A model generated the notes under the pieces. That model was not told where the DNA came from and did not search any database. It was given only the letters and a program-made list of their open reading frames with translations. From assembly GCA_029009515.1 (NCBI GenBank), contig JAQXJZ010000118.1, positions 1 through 35,510 of the forward strand: DNA of 35,510 nt, written 5' to 3'. Position numbers and translations under genes: made by a program. Positions within the stretch are counted from its first letter, which is position 1, and every line of letters starts with the position of its first letter. Source of the DNA: a bacterium (lineage in GTDB: Bacteria; Bacillota; Clostridia; Christensenellales; Aristaeellaceae). Shown in pieces: positions 23,539 through 30,469 of this stretch.

Positions 23539-24615
23539 TTAGGCTTTGGTGCCGCATTCGGGGCAGAACTTCACGCCTGCCTCCAGTTTCGCGCCGCAGC
23601 CGGTGCAGAATTTTTCGGCAACGGCCTGCTTGGCGCCGCATTCGGGGCAGAACTTGGCGGTCTGGGAGATGCCCACGCCGCAGGCGATGCAGCTCTTCTG
23701 CGCCACGGCAGCCGCGGGAGCGGCGGGCGCAGCCTGCTGGGGCTGCTGGCCAACGTTCATGCTCTGGGTGAACATCTGGCCCATCATGGCAGCGGCGCCC
23801 ATGCCAACGCCCATGCCGGCCATGTTATTGCCGCTGGGATTGTTGGCCGCTTCGCGCATGGCTTCCGCAGCCTGATACTGGGTGTACTGATTCATATCGC
23901 CCACAACGCCCATGGAGGTGCGCTTGTCCATGGCCTTTTCGACCTCTTCGGGCAGGCTGATGTTTTCGATGACGAACTCGCACAGGGTGAGGCCCAGCGC
24001 CTCCACCTTGGCATTGAGGGTCTGCAGGGCGTACTGGCCCAGCTCAGTATAGTTGGCAGCCAGATCCAGCGCAGGAATCTTGCTCTGGGCCACGGCGTCG
24101 GTCAGGCCGCTGACCACGATGGACTTGATCTGGCCTTCCACGCCCTCCACGGTAAACAGAGAGCTGGTGCCAAAGACCTCGCGCATGAACTGAGCGGGGT
24201 CCTTCACGCGGAAGGAATAGGTGCCGAACGCGCGGATGCGCACCATGCCGAACTCGGCGTCGCGCATCATGACGGGATTGGCGGTGCCCCACTTGCAGTC
24301 GGTGAACTGGCGGGTGTTGACAAAGTACAGGTCGCTCTTGAAGGGAGACTTGAAGCCGTACTTCCACGCCTTGAGCTTGGTCATGATGGGCATGTTCTGG
24401 GTGGACAGCTCATAGCGGCCGGGGGTGAACACGTCGGCCAGCTGGCCTTCGTTGACAAACACGGCGGCCTGGCCCTCGCGTACGGTCAGCTGCGCGCCCA
24501 TCATGATCTCCTTGCCGTTCATGTCATAGCGGGACACCATGGTGTTGCGGCTGTCGTCGGTCCACTCGATAACGTCGATCAGCTGGCTGGTAACAAGATT
24601 CTTGAAAAAGTCCAT
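23539..24615 (-). CDS. SPFH domain protein with two C-terminal zinc ribbons (YdjI-like)
   Basis: 358 residues. The N-terminal ~270 residues are an SPFH/Band 7 domain of the kind annotated as virion core protein-like or YdjI (VIEWTDDSRNTMVSRY, GQAAVFVNEGQLADVFTPGRYELST, VEGQIKSIVVSGL). A glycine/methionine- and proline/alanine-rich linker (about 275-305) leads to two double-CxxC zinc ribbons: CIACG...FCPECG and FCTGCG...FCPECG. In Bacillus the relative YdjI is in a membrane-fluidity/phage-shock-type system; no direct role is known. No N-terminal membrane segment is visible. AAGGAGG lies 10 bases before the ATG. It is 29 bases after the receiver-like gene, so both are one operon. Confidence 0.88.
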   Translation of the reverse strand: MDFFKNLVTSQLIDVIEWTDDSRNTMVSRYDMNGKEIMMGAQLTVREGQAAVFVNEGQLADVFTPGRYELSTQNMPIMTKLKAWKYGFKSPFKSDLYFVNTRQFTDCKWGTANPVMMRDAEFGMVRIRAFGTYSFRVKDPAQFMREVFGTSSLFTVEGVEGQIKSIVVSGLTDAVAQSKIPALDLAANYTELGQYALQTLNAKVEALGLTLCEFVIENISLPEEVEKAMDKRTSMGVVGDMNQYTQYQAAEAMREAANNPSGNNMAGMGVGMGAAAMMGQMFTQSMNVGQQPQQAAPAAPAAAVAQKSCIACGVGISQTAKFCPECGAKQAVAEKFCTGCGAKLEAGVKFCPECGTKA

Positions 24616-24644
24616 CTGAATGATTCCTCCTTAAGGCACGATTC

Positions 24645-25430
24645 TCAGGCATTCTCTGCCGCAAAGGCCAGCAGACCCGGCACGCGGCGCACTTCCAGCA
24701 CCTTCATGCGCAGGCCCAGATAATGGTCGATCTGTTCCAGGGTTTCCTGCACGTAGTCAAAAGCGGTGTTTTCGCTGATGCCCTCGCTGCAGGTGGGATA
24801 GAACAGCACGCGCACTTCCTCCTGCGAGATCACCGCCACATGCATCAGCATATGATCGTGCTCGTAACCAAAGAAATTGCGCAGCGCCGTTTCCAGACGC
24901 TCGCTGCCGTAGTGCCAGCGCTCGGACAGGAAGCTGTCCTCCTGCGGCAGCTCCAGGCGGGCCAGCACGCAGGGCACCGTGAGGCACTCCCTGCAGCGGT
25001 ACAGCCGCTGCTGGCGGCACATTTCCGCTTCGGTGGCCACCATGCCGCCAATCACCTTGCGCAGCCAGCGTTCGCGCTGCTGCTGCAGGCGGTAGGCCGC
25101 ATCGTAGGTTTCGTTGCTGTCGTCGGCGTTGAGGCGGTTGAGCAGCCCGCCCAGCTCCTGCAGGATCAGGCGCTGCTTTTCGGGCGAATCCGCCAGTTCA
25201 AAAAGGGGCTTGTTGGGATGGTACTGATCAAGGTACGAAAGCAGTTGATCAAAATCCGGAGTCTGATCCAGCGCAATCGCGTCGGCATGATGCCTGCCAA
25301 GGCTTTCGATGGCCTCTTCCGGGCTGCAGCAGATTCTGGGAGCCCGGAAGCCCAGCTTCTCCCAGCCCTCCATAGCGGCGATCATATCCCTCGTGTTCTG
25401 GTTCGCAGAGACGATTAACAGCCTGTACAC
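24645..25430 (-). CDS. Degenerate response-regulator-like protein without a DNA-binding domain
   Basis: 261 residues. The first ~120 residues look like the receiver domain of YesN/AraC-type response regulators (LLIVSANQNTRDMI, WEKLGF, SPEEAIESL, DAIALDQTP), but the acidic pair that binds magnesium is replaced by S8/A9/N10, while an aspartate remains at the phospho-acceptor position (D55). The middle to C-terminal part resembles the domain between receiver and HTH in those regulators (VRVLFYPTCSEG, YVQETLEQIDHYLGLRM), and the protein ends where the AraC-type HTH would begin. It also has CRECLTVPC, a possible metal site. Start GTG at 25430 with GGAGG 7 bases upstream. Own promoter; operon with the SPFH gene. 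Confidence 0.6.
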   Translation of the reverse strand: MYRLLIVSANQNTRDMIAAMEGWEKLGFRAPRICCSPEEAIESLGRHHADAIALDQTPDFDQLLSYLDQYHPNKPLFELADSPEKQRLILQELGGLLNRLNADDSNETYDAAYRLQQQRERWLRKVIGGMVATEAEMCRQQRLYRCRECLTVPCVLARLELPQEDSFLSERWHYGSERLETALRNFFGYEHDHMLMHVAVISQEEVRVLFYPTCSEGISENTAFDYVQETLEQIDHYLGLRMKVLEVRRVPGLLAFAAENA

Positions 25431-25464
25431 TCATTTACCTCCATAGCCGTTTGGAATCCTCATT

Positions 25465-25493
25465 ATTATACAATGTCACAGACAAAAATTCAA
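25465..25493 (-). promoter_or_regulatory. SigA-type promoter of the receiver-like/SPFH operon
   Basis: Minus strand: TTGAAT (25488-25493), 17-base spacer, perfect TATAAT (25465-25470). Confidence 0.75.
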
Positions 25494-25520
25494 TGGCTGA
25501 CACATTTTGCATAGAAGATC

Positions 25521-26678
25521 TTAGCCAGTCAGCCAGCCCTCCGCCCACACAAGGCGGCTCAGGCCATTGAAGCGGCGCAGCTCATCCAGCGCGTCCTCCA
25601 GCGCCCACAGGAAGCGGTCGCTTGCGCGCATGCCCTCCTCCGGCCAGAAATGGCGGATGACAAGCGCATCCTGCGCCCGGTCGCAGATGGGCTCCACGCG
25701 TCCTGCAAAGCCTTCGCCCCACACCACCGGCAGCACGTAGCAGCCGTAGCGGCGCTGATCCTCCGGGGTGTAGATTTCCCATTTGTAGGTAAAACCGAAC
25801 AGCTCCGTAATGAGGCGGCGATCCCACAGCATGCAGTCCAGCGGCGGAAGCAGCCGTGCACGGCGGTCATTGCTCTGCGGCTCCTGACAGTTCATCAGGA
25901 GGGGCAGATCCTCGCGCAGCATGAACAGCGGATGGCTGACGCCCTCCACCTCCAGCGGCACAATCACGCCCAGCTGCATCAGAGCATAAAACACTTCGTT
26001 TCTCGCCTGCGCGTTGAGTCCTTCCACGCCCAGCCATGCATCGCTGGGGCCGTTCCACAGCATGCCCACCGCGCCGATGCGGCGCATGACCTGCCACATC
26101 TGGCGCTGACGCTCATCGGCAAAGGGATCCGGCGCTTTCAGAAGCGCCTCGGGCAGACAATCGGAGGCCAGCGCATAGCTGCGGGTGGCGGCGGTCTGAT
26201 GGTGAATGACCAGATCGCCCCGGAAATACAGCATTTCCAGCACAGCGCGGCCATTGGCGATGCCCAGCGCCGCGTCCAGCTCCTGCGCCGTCAGGCTGCC
26301 GCGCTGCCGAATCAGCGCAAACACCTGCTTTTCCATCTCCCCGTGCGAGCGCGCGGAGCGGCGGAAATTTTCGCGCAGGAAGTTGAGGCTGGGCCAGTCC
26401 TCGCGCAGCATGATGCACATGTTCTTGTCGAAAAAGTCGATGAGCGCGCGGTCGGTGTAGAGCAGTTCCTGCAGCATGTTTCTGGAAAAACCCTTCACGC
26501 GCGCCAGCAGCGCCAGCTCGTGACTGCAGCCGCAAAGATCCACGGGATCGTACTGCACGCAGCCGGCCTGCTGCACATAATCCAGCACGCCGTCCTTTCC
26601 GCGCAGCCCGTTTGCGCCCAGCAAACCATTCTTGCGCAGCAAAAAGCGGCAGGCCTGCGCTTTGCGAATTCTTAGCAT
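25521..26678 (-). CDS. Winged-helix (HTH_42/YcaQ-type) DNA glycosylase family protein
   Basis: 385 residues of the HTH_42 family. Its best-studied members, YcaQ/AlkX and AlkZ, unhook DNA interstrand crosslinks and N7-alkyl bases using a QxQ or QxD catalytic motif; here VQYDPVDLC (about residues 41-49) gives Q-Y-D, the YcaQ form. Other family blocks are ARVKGFSRNMLQELLYTDRALIDFFDKNMCIM, PLDCMLWDRRLITELFGFTYKWEIYTP (the family's late signature) and YGCYVLPVVWGEGFAGRVEP. GGAGG lies 7 bases before the ATG. It is transcribed alone from 26710-26738, divergent from the tat operon. Confidence 0.85.
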   Translation of the reverse strand: MLRIRKAQACRFLLRKNGLLGANGLRGKDGVLDYVQQAGCVQYDPVDLCGCSHELALLARVKGFSRNMLQELLYTDRALIDFFDKNMCIMLREDWPSLNFLRENFRRSARSHGEMEKQVFALIRQRGSLTAQELDAALGIANGRAVLEMLYFRGDLVIHHQTAATRSYALASDCLPEALLKAPDPFADERQRQMWQVMRRIGAVGMLWNGPSDAWLGVEGLNAQARNEVFYALMQLGVIVPLEVEGVSHPLFMLREDLPLLMNCQEPQSNDRRARLLPPLDCMLWDRRLITELFGFTYKWEIYTPEDQRRYGCYVLPVVWGEGFAGRVEPICDRAQDALVIRHFWPEEGMRASDRFLWALEDALDELRRFNGLSRLVWAEGWLTG

Positions 26679-26709
26679 CCTACCGCCTCCCGTTCATATC
26701 TGTAAATCC

Positions 26710-26738
26710 ATCATACACTCCGCTCGGATGTTCGTCAA
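26710..26738 (-). promoter_or_regulatory. Promoter of the YcaQ-type glycosylase gene
   Basis: Minus strand: TTGACG (26733-26738), 17-base spacer, TATGAT (26710-26715). It is divergent from the tat promoter, 30 bases away. Confidence 0.75.
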
Positions 26739-26757
26739 CGACATTTTCCGACCTTTG

Positions 26758-26769
26758 TCGACATATGTT
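26758..26769. promoter_or_regulatory. Operator-like motif TCGACATATGTT at the tat promoter
   Basis: The 12-base sequence, centred on the palindrome ACATATGT, ends on the first base of the -35 box of tatB. The identical 12 bases occur at 32392-32403 at the promoter of the Tat-exported flavoprotein. Confidence 0.5.
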
Positions 26770-26797
26770 TGCATTCGTCGGTTTTGTTTGCTATAAT
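26769..26797 (+). promoter_or_regulatory. Promoter of the tatB-tatA-tatC operon
   Basis: TTGCAT (26769-26774), 17-base spacer, TATAAT (26792-26797) with TG at 26789-26790, an extended -10. Confidence 0.75.
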
Positions 26798-26835
26798 ATC
26801 AGATACACGAAATCACAAATGGAAAGGAGCGGCCT

Positions 26836-27153
26836 ATGTTCAATATTGGCTTTGCCGAGCTGATTCTGATCCTGCTGGTGGCCTTTGTGGTCGTTGGACC
26901 CAAGGATCTGCCCAAGGTAGCAGCCGCTCTGGGCCGCGGCATGCGCACCATCAAGCAGTACATCAGGGAGTTTCAGGAGGGATCCGGCCTTGGTGACGTG
27001 GTGGATGAATTCAAAAAAACCTCCCGCGATCTGGAACGCACCCTGAAGGAAAACGATCCCACCCCGGATCTGAAGCAGGCGCAGAAGGACGTGGAGGACG
27101 CTGTGCGCAGCACCGCAGACGCGGCGAAGGACGCATTGGAGAAGAACAAGTAA
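26836..27153 (+). CDS. tatB: Sec-independent protein translocase, TatB-like subunit
   Basis: 105 residues: a short N-terminal membrane helix (FAELILILLVAFVVVG, with the conserved early glutamate E8), the hinge GPKDLP, an amphipathic helix (residues 26-45) and a long charged tail. The start NIGFAELILI and the GP hinge are TatB-type rather than TatA-type (which has FG). TatB with TatC recognises twin-arginine signal peptides. AAAGGAG is 6 bases before the ATG. It is the first gene of a tatB-tatA-tatC operon. A second TatA is the alternative call. Confidence 0.82.
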   Translation: MFNIGFAELILILLVAFVVVGPKDLPKVAAALGRGMRTIKQYIREFQEGSGLGDVVDEFKKTSRDLERTLKENDPTPDLKQAQKDVEDAVRSTADAAKDALEKNK

Positions 27154-27169
27154 CAGGAGGACATGCATT

Positions 27170-27334
27170 ATGAGACTTGGCATTACGGAAATTCTGCTGA
27201 TTCTGGTCATCGCGCTGGTGGTGTTCGGCGGCGGTAAGCTGGCGGGCGTGGGCAAGGCCCTGGGCCAGAGCATCCGCGAATTCAAGAAGGAAGTCGGTTC
27301 TGATCAGAAGGCTGAGGACGGCAAGGAAGAATGA
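27170..27334 (+). CDS. tatA: Sec-independent protein translocase TatA, short form
   Basis: 54 residues (start ATG 27170, stop TGA 27332-27334), shorter than most TatA. It has the single membrane helix (ITEILLILVIALVVF), the TatA hinge FGGGKL, a short amphipathic helix (GVGKALGQSIREFKKEV) and a charged tail. TatA multimers form the transient pore for folded proteins. AGGAGG at 27155-27160 is 9 bases before the ATG. The stop overlaps the tatC start in ATGA, so the two are coupled. Confidence 0.9.
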   Translation: MRLGITEILLILVIALVVFGGGKLAGVGKALGQSIREFKKEVGSDQKAEDGKEE

Positions 27335-28065
27335 GCACTGACAAGAAACAGGCGCTGTACGAGCATGTGATGGCACTGCGGCGCGTGTTCCTCGTATCGC
27401 TGGCGGCGGTGGGCATACTGTTTGTGCTGTTCTTCTACCTCTTCTGCGACCAGCTGGTGGATTTTGTGCTGTATCCCGTGCGCTCGCGCGGCATATCGGT
27501 CATATCCACCGCGGTGTCGGAGGCGCTGATGACGCAGCTGAAGGTGTGCCTGATTGCAGCCGTGGTGGCCGGCATGCCGGTTATCATCCAGCAGATCTGG
27601 AGCTTCGTGTCCCCAGCGCTGTATCCGCACGAAAAGAAGCTGTTTGCGGGGCTGTTCTTTGCGGCGCTGCTTTTGTTCCTGACGGGCGTGGTGTTCTGCT
27701 ACCTGTATGTGTTCCCGCTGGCCATCAACCTGTTCTGGGCGGCGGCGGATACGGTGGCCACCGCCATGTGGTCGGTGAAGGAATACTTCAACTTCGTGCT
27801 TTCGTTCGTGCTGCCGTTTGGCCTGATGTTTGAGCTGCCGGTGGTCATTTTCATGCTGGCCAAGCGCGGCAAGGTGAACTACGCCAAGCTGGCCGGATGG
27901 CGCAAGTACGTGGTGCTGATCATCGCCGTCGCGGCGGCCATTCTCACGCCGCCGGATGTGGTATCCCAGTGCATGCTGGCCCTGCCCATGTATCTGCTCT
28001 ATGAAGTGGCCACGCAGCTGGCGCGCTTTGTGAAGCCTTCGCAGCCGGAGGAAGAAGAGGCATGA
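27331..28065 (+). CDS. tatC: Sec-independent protein translocase TatC
   Basis: 244 residues with the six-helix TatC fold. Near the N-terminus the family contact region is EHVMALRRVFLVSL (usually HL.ELR.R), followed by FLYP-type and PVIIQQIWSFVSPALYPHEKK, the TatC signature, and late LTPPDVVSQCMLALPMYLLYE. TatC is the receptor for twin-arginine signals. It overlaps tatA by four bases upstream and the GNAT gene by four downstream. The acidic tail EEEEA is typical. Confidence 0.95.
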   Translation: MSTDKKQALYEHVMALRRVFLVSLAAVGILFVLFFYLFCDQLVDFVLYPVRSRGISVISTAVSEALMTQLKVCLIAAVVAGMPVIIQQIWSFVSPALYPHEKKLFAGLFFAALLLFLTGVVFCYLYVFPLAINLFWAAADTVATAMWSVKEYFNFVLSFVLPFGLMFELPVVIFMLAKRGKVNYAKLAGWRKYVVLIIAVAAAILTPPDVVSQCMLALPMYLLYEVATQLARFVKPSQPEEEEA

Positions 28066-28580
28066 TCCGCAAGGCACAGGCGGCGGACATCTCCGCCATT
28101 GCAGCGATTTACGAGGACATCCACACGCAGGAGGAGCAGGGCGCGCTGACCATCGGCTGGCAGCGCGGCGTGTATCCCACGCAGGCCACGGCCCAGGCCG
28201 CCCTTGCGCGCGATGATCTGTACGTGCTGGAGGAGGACGGCGCCGTTCTGGCGGCGGCCATCATCAACCATGTGCAGGTGGATGTGTACGCCAATGTGCC
28301 GTGGCAGCACGAAGCCAGCGGCGATCAGGTGCTGGTGCTGCACACGCTGGTGGTATCGCCCGATGCGATGAGCTGCGGGCTTGGCAAGCAGTTTGTGGCT
28401 TTCTACGAAGAAACAGCCCATCAGCTCGGCTGCACGGTGCTGCGCATGGACACCAACGCGCGCAACACCCGCGCACGCGCATTCTACCAAAAGACCGGCT
28501 ACCGCGAGGCGGGCATCGTGCCCTGCGTGTTCAACGGGCTGGAGGGTGTGCAGCTGGTGTGTCTGGAGAAAAGAGTTTGA
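28062..28580 (+). CDS. GNAT family N-acetyltransferase
   Basis: 172 residues of the GNAT fold: IRKAQAADISAIAAIYEDI at the N-terminus, the acetyl-CoA region LHTLVVSPDAMSCGLGKQFVAFYE (the usual Q/RxxGxG/A is changed to SCGLGK), and NARNTRARAFYQKTGY near the C-terminus. The substrate is unknown. It overlaps tatC by four bases (ATGA), so it is translated from the tat operon, but a role in export is only an inference. Confidence 0.85.
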   Translation: MIRKAQAADISAIAAIYEDIHTQEEQGALTIGWQRGVYPTQATAQAALARDDLYVLEEDGAVLAAAIINHVQVDVYANVPWQHEASGDQVLVLHTLVVSPDAMSCGLGKQFVAFYEETAHQLGCTVLRMDTNARNTRARAFYQKTGYREAGIVPCVFNGLEGVQLVCLEKRV

Positions 28581-28607
28581 GGCCAAGGGCTCTTCTCTTG
28601 GATCCCG

Positions 28608-28630
28608 CTCAAGGGGCTAAGCCCCTTGAG
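28608..28630. repeat. Single mini-hairpin followed by GAATCCC
   Basis: Perfect 10-bp CTCAAGGGGC/GCCCCTTGAG with a TAA loop, then AATCCCG. It matches the style of the hairpins at 13509-13642, and there is no T-tract. The true terminator follows at 28643. Confidence 0.65.
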
Positions 28631-28642
28631 AATCCCGTACAT

Positions 28643-28682
28643 AAAACCCCAGCGGCTCTGATGAAAGAGCCGCTGGGGTTTT
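28643..28682 (+). terminator. Intrinsic terminator of the tat operon
   Basis: A 17-bp perfect stem beginning AAAACCCCAGCGGC and ending in GGGGTTTT, with a six-base loop, 63 bases after the GNAT stop codon. Confidence 0.88.
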
Positions 28683-28714
28683 GATTCAGTACATTTTTCC
28701 ACATGATTCTTTTT

Positions 28715-28755
28715 GTATTGCGATTTGCAATACATTATGTTATAATAGGCAATAC
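28715..28755 (+). promoter_or_regulatory. Promoter and operator of the toxin-antitoxin operon
   Basis: TTGCGA (28718-28723), 17-base spacer, TATAAT (28741-28746), with TG at 28738-28739. Three half-sites surround it: GTATTGC (28715-28721), GCAATAC (28727-28733) and GCAATAC (28749-28755). The first two form a palindrome over the -35 box; the third is 22 bases further on, just after the -10. This is the layout expected for autoregulation by the antitoxin. Confidence 0.75.
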
Positions 28756-28774
28756 AACGAAAGGAGTGAACACG

Positions 28775-29071
28775 ATGACAAAGAGTTCCAATGTGGTGGC
28801 GCGGGTTGAACCGGACATCAAAGAACAGGCTGAAGAAATCCTCACACGTCTCGGTCTTCCGGTTTCTGTGGTCATCAATGCGCTCTACCGGCAAATCATC
28901 ATGCGCAACGGCCTTCCTTTCTCAATGACCGTTCCTTCCGGCGTTCTGTCACGCGACACCATGAGCAGTGCTGATTTCAACGCCATGATGAACCGTGGCC
29001 TCGCACAGGCCAAAGCCAACGAATCCATTCCGCTCGAAGAAGCTATGGAAGATCTTCTCAGAGGGCTCTGA
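28775..29071 (+). CDS. relB: RelB/DinJ family antitoxin
   Basis: 98 residues. The N-terminus NVVARVEPDIKEQAEEILTRLGLPVSVVINALYRQIIMRNGLPF is the RelB/DinJ ribbon-helix-helix: a strand that binds DNA and two helices that dimerise. The C-terminal half (SADFNAMMNRGLAQAKANESIPLEEAMEDLLRGL) would wrap the toxin. ATG at 28775 has AAGGAG 8 bases upstream. Three bases separate it from the toxin gene. It should repress its own promoter through the half-sites at 28715-28755. The module is less GC-rich than its neighbours, which suggests acquisition by transfer. Confidence 0.92.
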   Translation: MTKSSNVVARVEPDIKEQAEEILTRLGLPVSVVINALYRQIIMRNGLPFSMTVPSGVLSRDTMSSADFNAMMNRGLAQAKANESIPLEEAMEDLLRGL

Positions 29072-29074
29072 CCA

Positions 29075-29407
29075 ATGGAATATCAAGTCAGAATCACGAC
29101 GCAGGCAAAGGAACATCTGCAGGAAATCCGGGATTACATCACCCACCAGTTGCTCGCTCCCGACGCAGCCAAAAACACGCTGATGCTGATCGGCGCAGAA
29201 ATGTCTTCCCTTTCCACAATGCCCAAACGTGTGAAATTGGTTGAGGAAGAACCGTGGCGTAGCAAAGGGATTCGCGTCAAGGCCGTCAAAAACTTCCTGA
29301 TCTATTTCTGGATCAGCGAGCCCGACATGCTTGTACAGATCATCGCTGTCATTTATGCCCGCCGCGATCAGATCAGGCTCCTCTCTCAATTGGATACTTC
29401 GCTCTAA
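29075..29407 (+). CDS. RelE/ParE family type II toxin
   Basis: 110 residues of the RelE/ParE fold: YQVRITTQAKEHLQEIRDYI (first strand and helices), KGIRVKAVKNFLIYFWISEPDMLVQIIAVIYARRDQIRLL (the late strands with the basic YARRDQ end). RelE members cut mRNA at the ribosome and ParE members poison gyrase; the sequence alone does not say which applies here. It pairs with the antitoxin directly upstream. A clear terminator follows. Confidence 0.9.
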   Translation: MEYQVRITTQAKEHLQEIRDYITHQLLAPDAAKNTLMLIGAEMSSLSTMPKRVKLVEEEPWRSKGIRVKAVKNFLIYFWISEPDMLVQIIAVIYARRDQIRLLSQLDTSL

Positions 29408-29410
29408 AAT

Positions 29411-29446
29411 AATAGCCCGCCATCTTGCTGAAAATGGCGGGCTATT
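29411..29446. terminator. Terminator between the toxin and asparaginase genes
   Basis: Perfect 13-bp stem AATAGCCCGCCAT/ATGGCGGGCTATT with a ten-base loop, in the gap between two convergent stop codons, so it can serve both strands. Confidence 0.8.
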
Positions 29447-29460
29447 TCTTACTCTTTGTT

Positions 29461-30456
29461 TCAAAACGTCTCGTCCAGCCGGTACTCGCCCACAAACCTG
29501 TGCCTGAGGCACCTGCCCGGGTCGTCCTGGCCCAGGGCCCACATCATCTTGCACACGGCGGCCTCGGTGGTCATGTCGCGGCCGTTGAGGATGTAGTCCT
29601 TCATCAGCCCGCGGCCCACCTCGTACACGCTCAGGTCAGCTTTTTCGTACAGGCACTGGCTCACCACCAGCACGTAGATGCCGCTCTCCCCCAGCTCCTC
29701 CATGGCGCGCACAAGGTTGCGGCGGATGTAGTGCAGGCCGCCCAGGCCAAAGGCCTCAATCACCAGCCCGCGATACCCGGCTTCCTTTACGAAGCGCAAG
29801 ATATCCGGCGAGGTGCCGGGCACCATTTTGAGCAGAAACACGCGCGGATCAATGCCATCGCGCAGCTGGTAGGGCTTTTCGGGGTCCAGCGGGGTGATGA
29901 CCTGCGGGCGCTCAAACTGAACGCCGTTTACGTCAAAGCGCGCCGCTGCACGGGCGTTGACGCTGGAGAAGGCGGCCATGCTGGAGGTGTGCGTCTTTAC
30001 GCAGCGCACGCCGGAGATGACCAGATCGTGAAAGCACACGTACACGCCCGGCGTGCCGGTCATGGCGGTGGCAAAGGCGCGCAGCAGGTTCAGCCGCGCA
30101 TCCGTCAGCGGATCCGCAAGCGGAAGCTGCGAGCCGGTCAGAATCACCGGCTTGCCCACGCCCGCCAGCATGAACGAAAGCGCCGCGGCGGTGTAGGCCA
30201 TGGTATCGGTGCCGTGGGTCACCACCACGCCGTCGCAGGTTGTAAGCGCATCGTCAATGGCGCGCGCCAGCACGCTCCATTCCTCCGGCTGCACATTGCT
30301 GGAGTCCATCCGGAACACGTCGCGCGCCTCCACCTGGCAGGGCAGCGCATCCCCCAAAAGATCCAGCAAATCCTGCGCCTTCAGCGTGGGCGCAAGGCCG
30401 TTGGGCGTGGGGGTGCAGGCGATGGTGCCGCCCGTGGCCAGAAGCATCAGTTTCAT
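29461..30456 (-). CDS. ansA: Type I L-asparaginase
   Basis: 331 residues. Asparaginase hydrolyses L-asparagine to aspartate and ammonia. Catalytic triads are visible: ATGGTIA near the N-terminus (nucleophile threonine) and VVTHGTDTMAYTA (T-D) with a lysine region after GSQLPLADPLTDAR. Lack of a signal peptide makes it the cytoplasmic type. ATG at 30456 has GGGAGGA 5 bases upstream. It follows nrdG by 13 bases, in an operon with a glycosyltransferase; the combination is metabolically unexplained. Confidence 0.93.
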   Translation of the reverse strand: MKLMLLATGGTIACTPTPNGLAPTLKAQDLLDLLGDALPCQVEARDVFRMDSSNVQPEEWSVLARAIDDALTTCDGVVVTHGTDTMAYTAAALSFMLAGVGKPVILTGSQLPLADPLTDARLNLLRAFATAMTGTPGVYVCFHDLVISGVRCVKTHTSSMAAFSSVNARAAARFDVNGVQFERPQVITPLDPEKPYQLRDGIDPRVFLLKMVPGTSPDILRFVKEAGYRGLVIEAFGLGGLHYIRRNLVRAMEELGESGIYVLVVSQCLYEKADLSVYEVGRGLMKDYILNGRDMTTEAAVCKMMWALGQDDPGRCLRHRFVGEYRLDETF

Positions 30457-30469
30457 GGTATTCCTCCCG

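Noticed and set aside
26724..26737. LexA/SOS box at the YcaQ-type glycosylase promoter (CGAACATCCGAGCG on the minus strand)
   Set aside because: Three of the specified positions of the Firmicutes consensus are wrong, including the second half-site, so SOS control is not supported.
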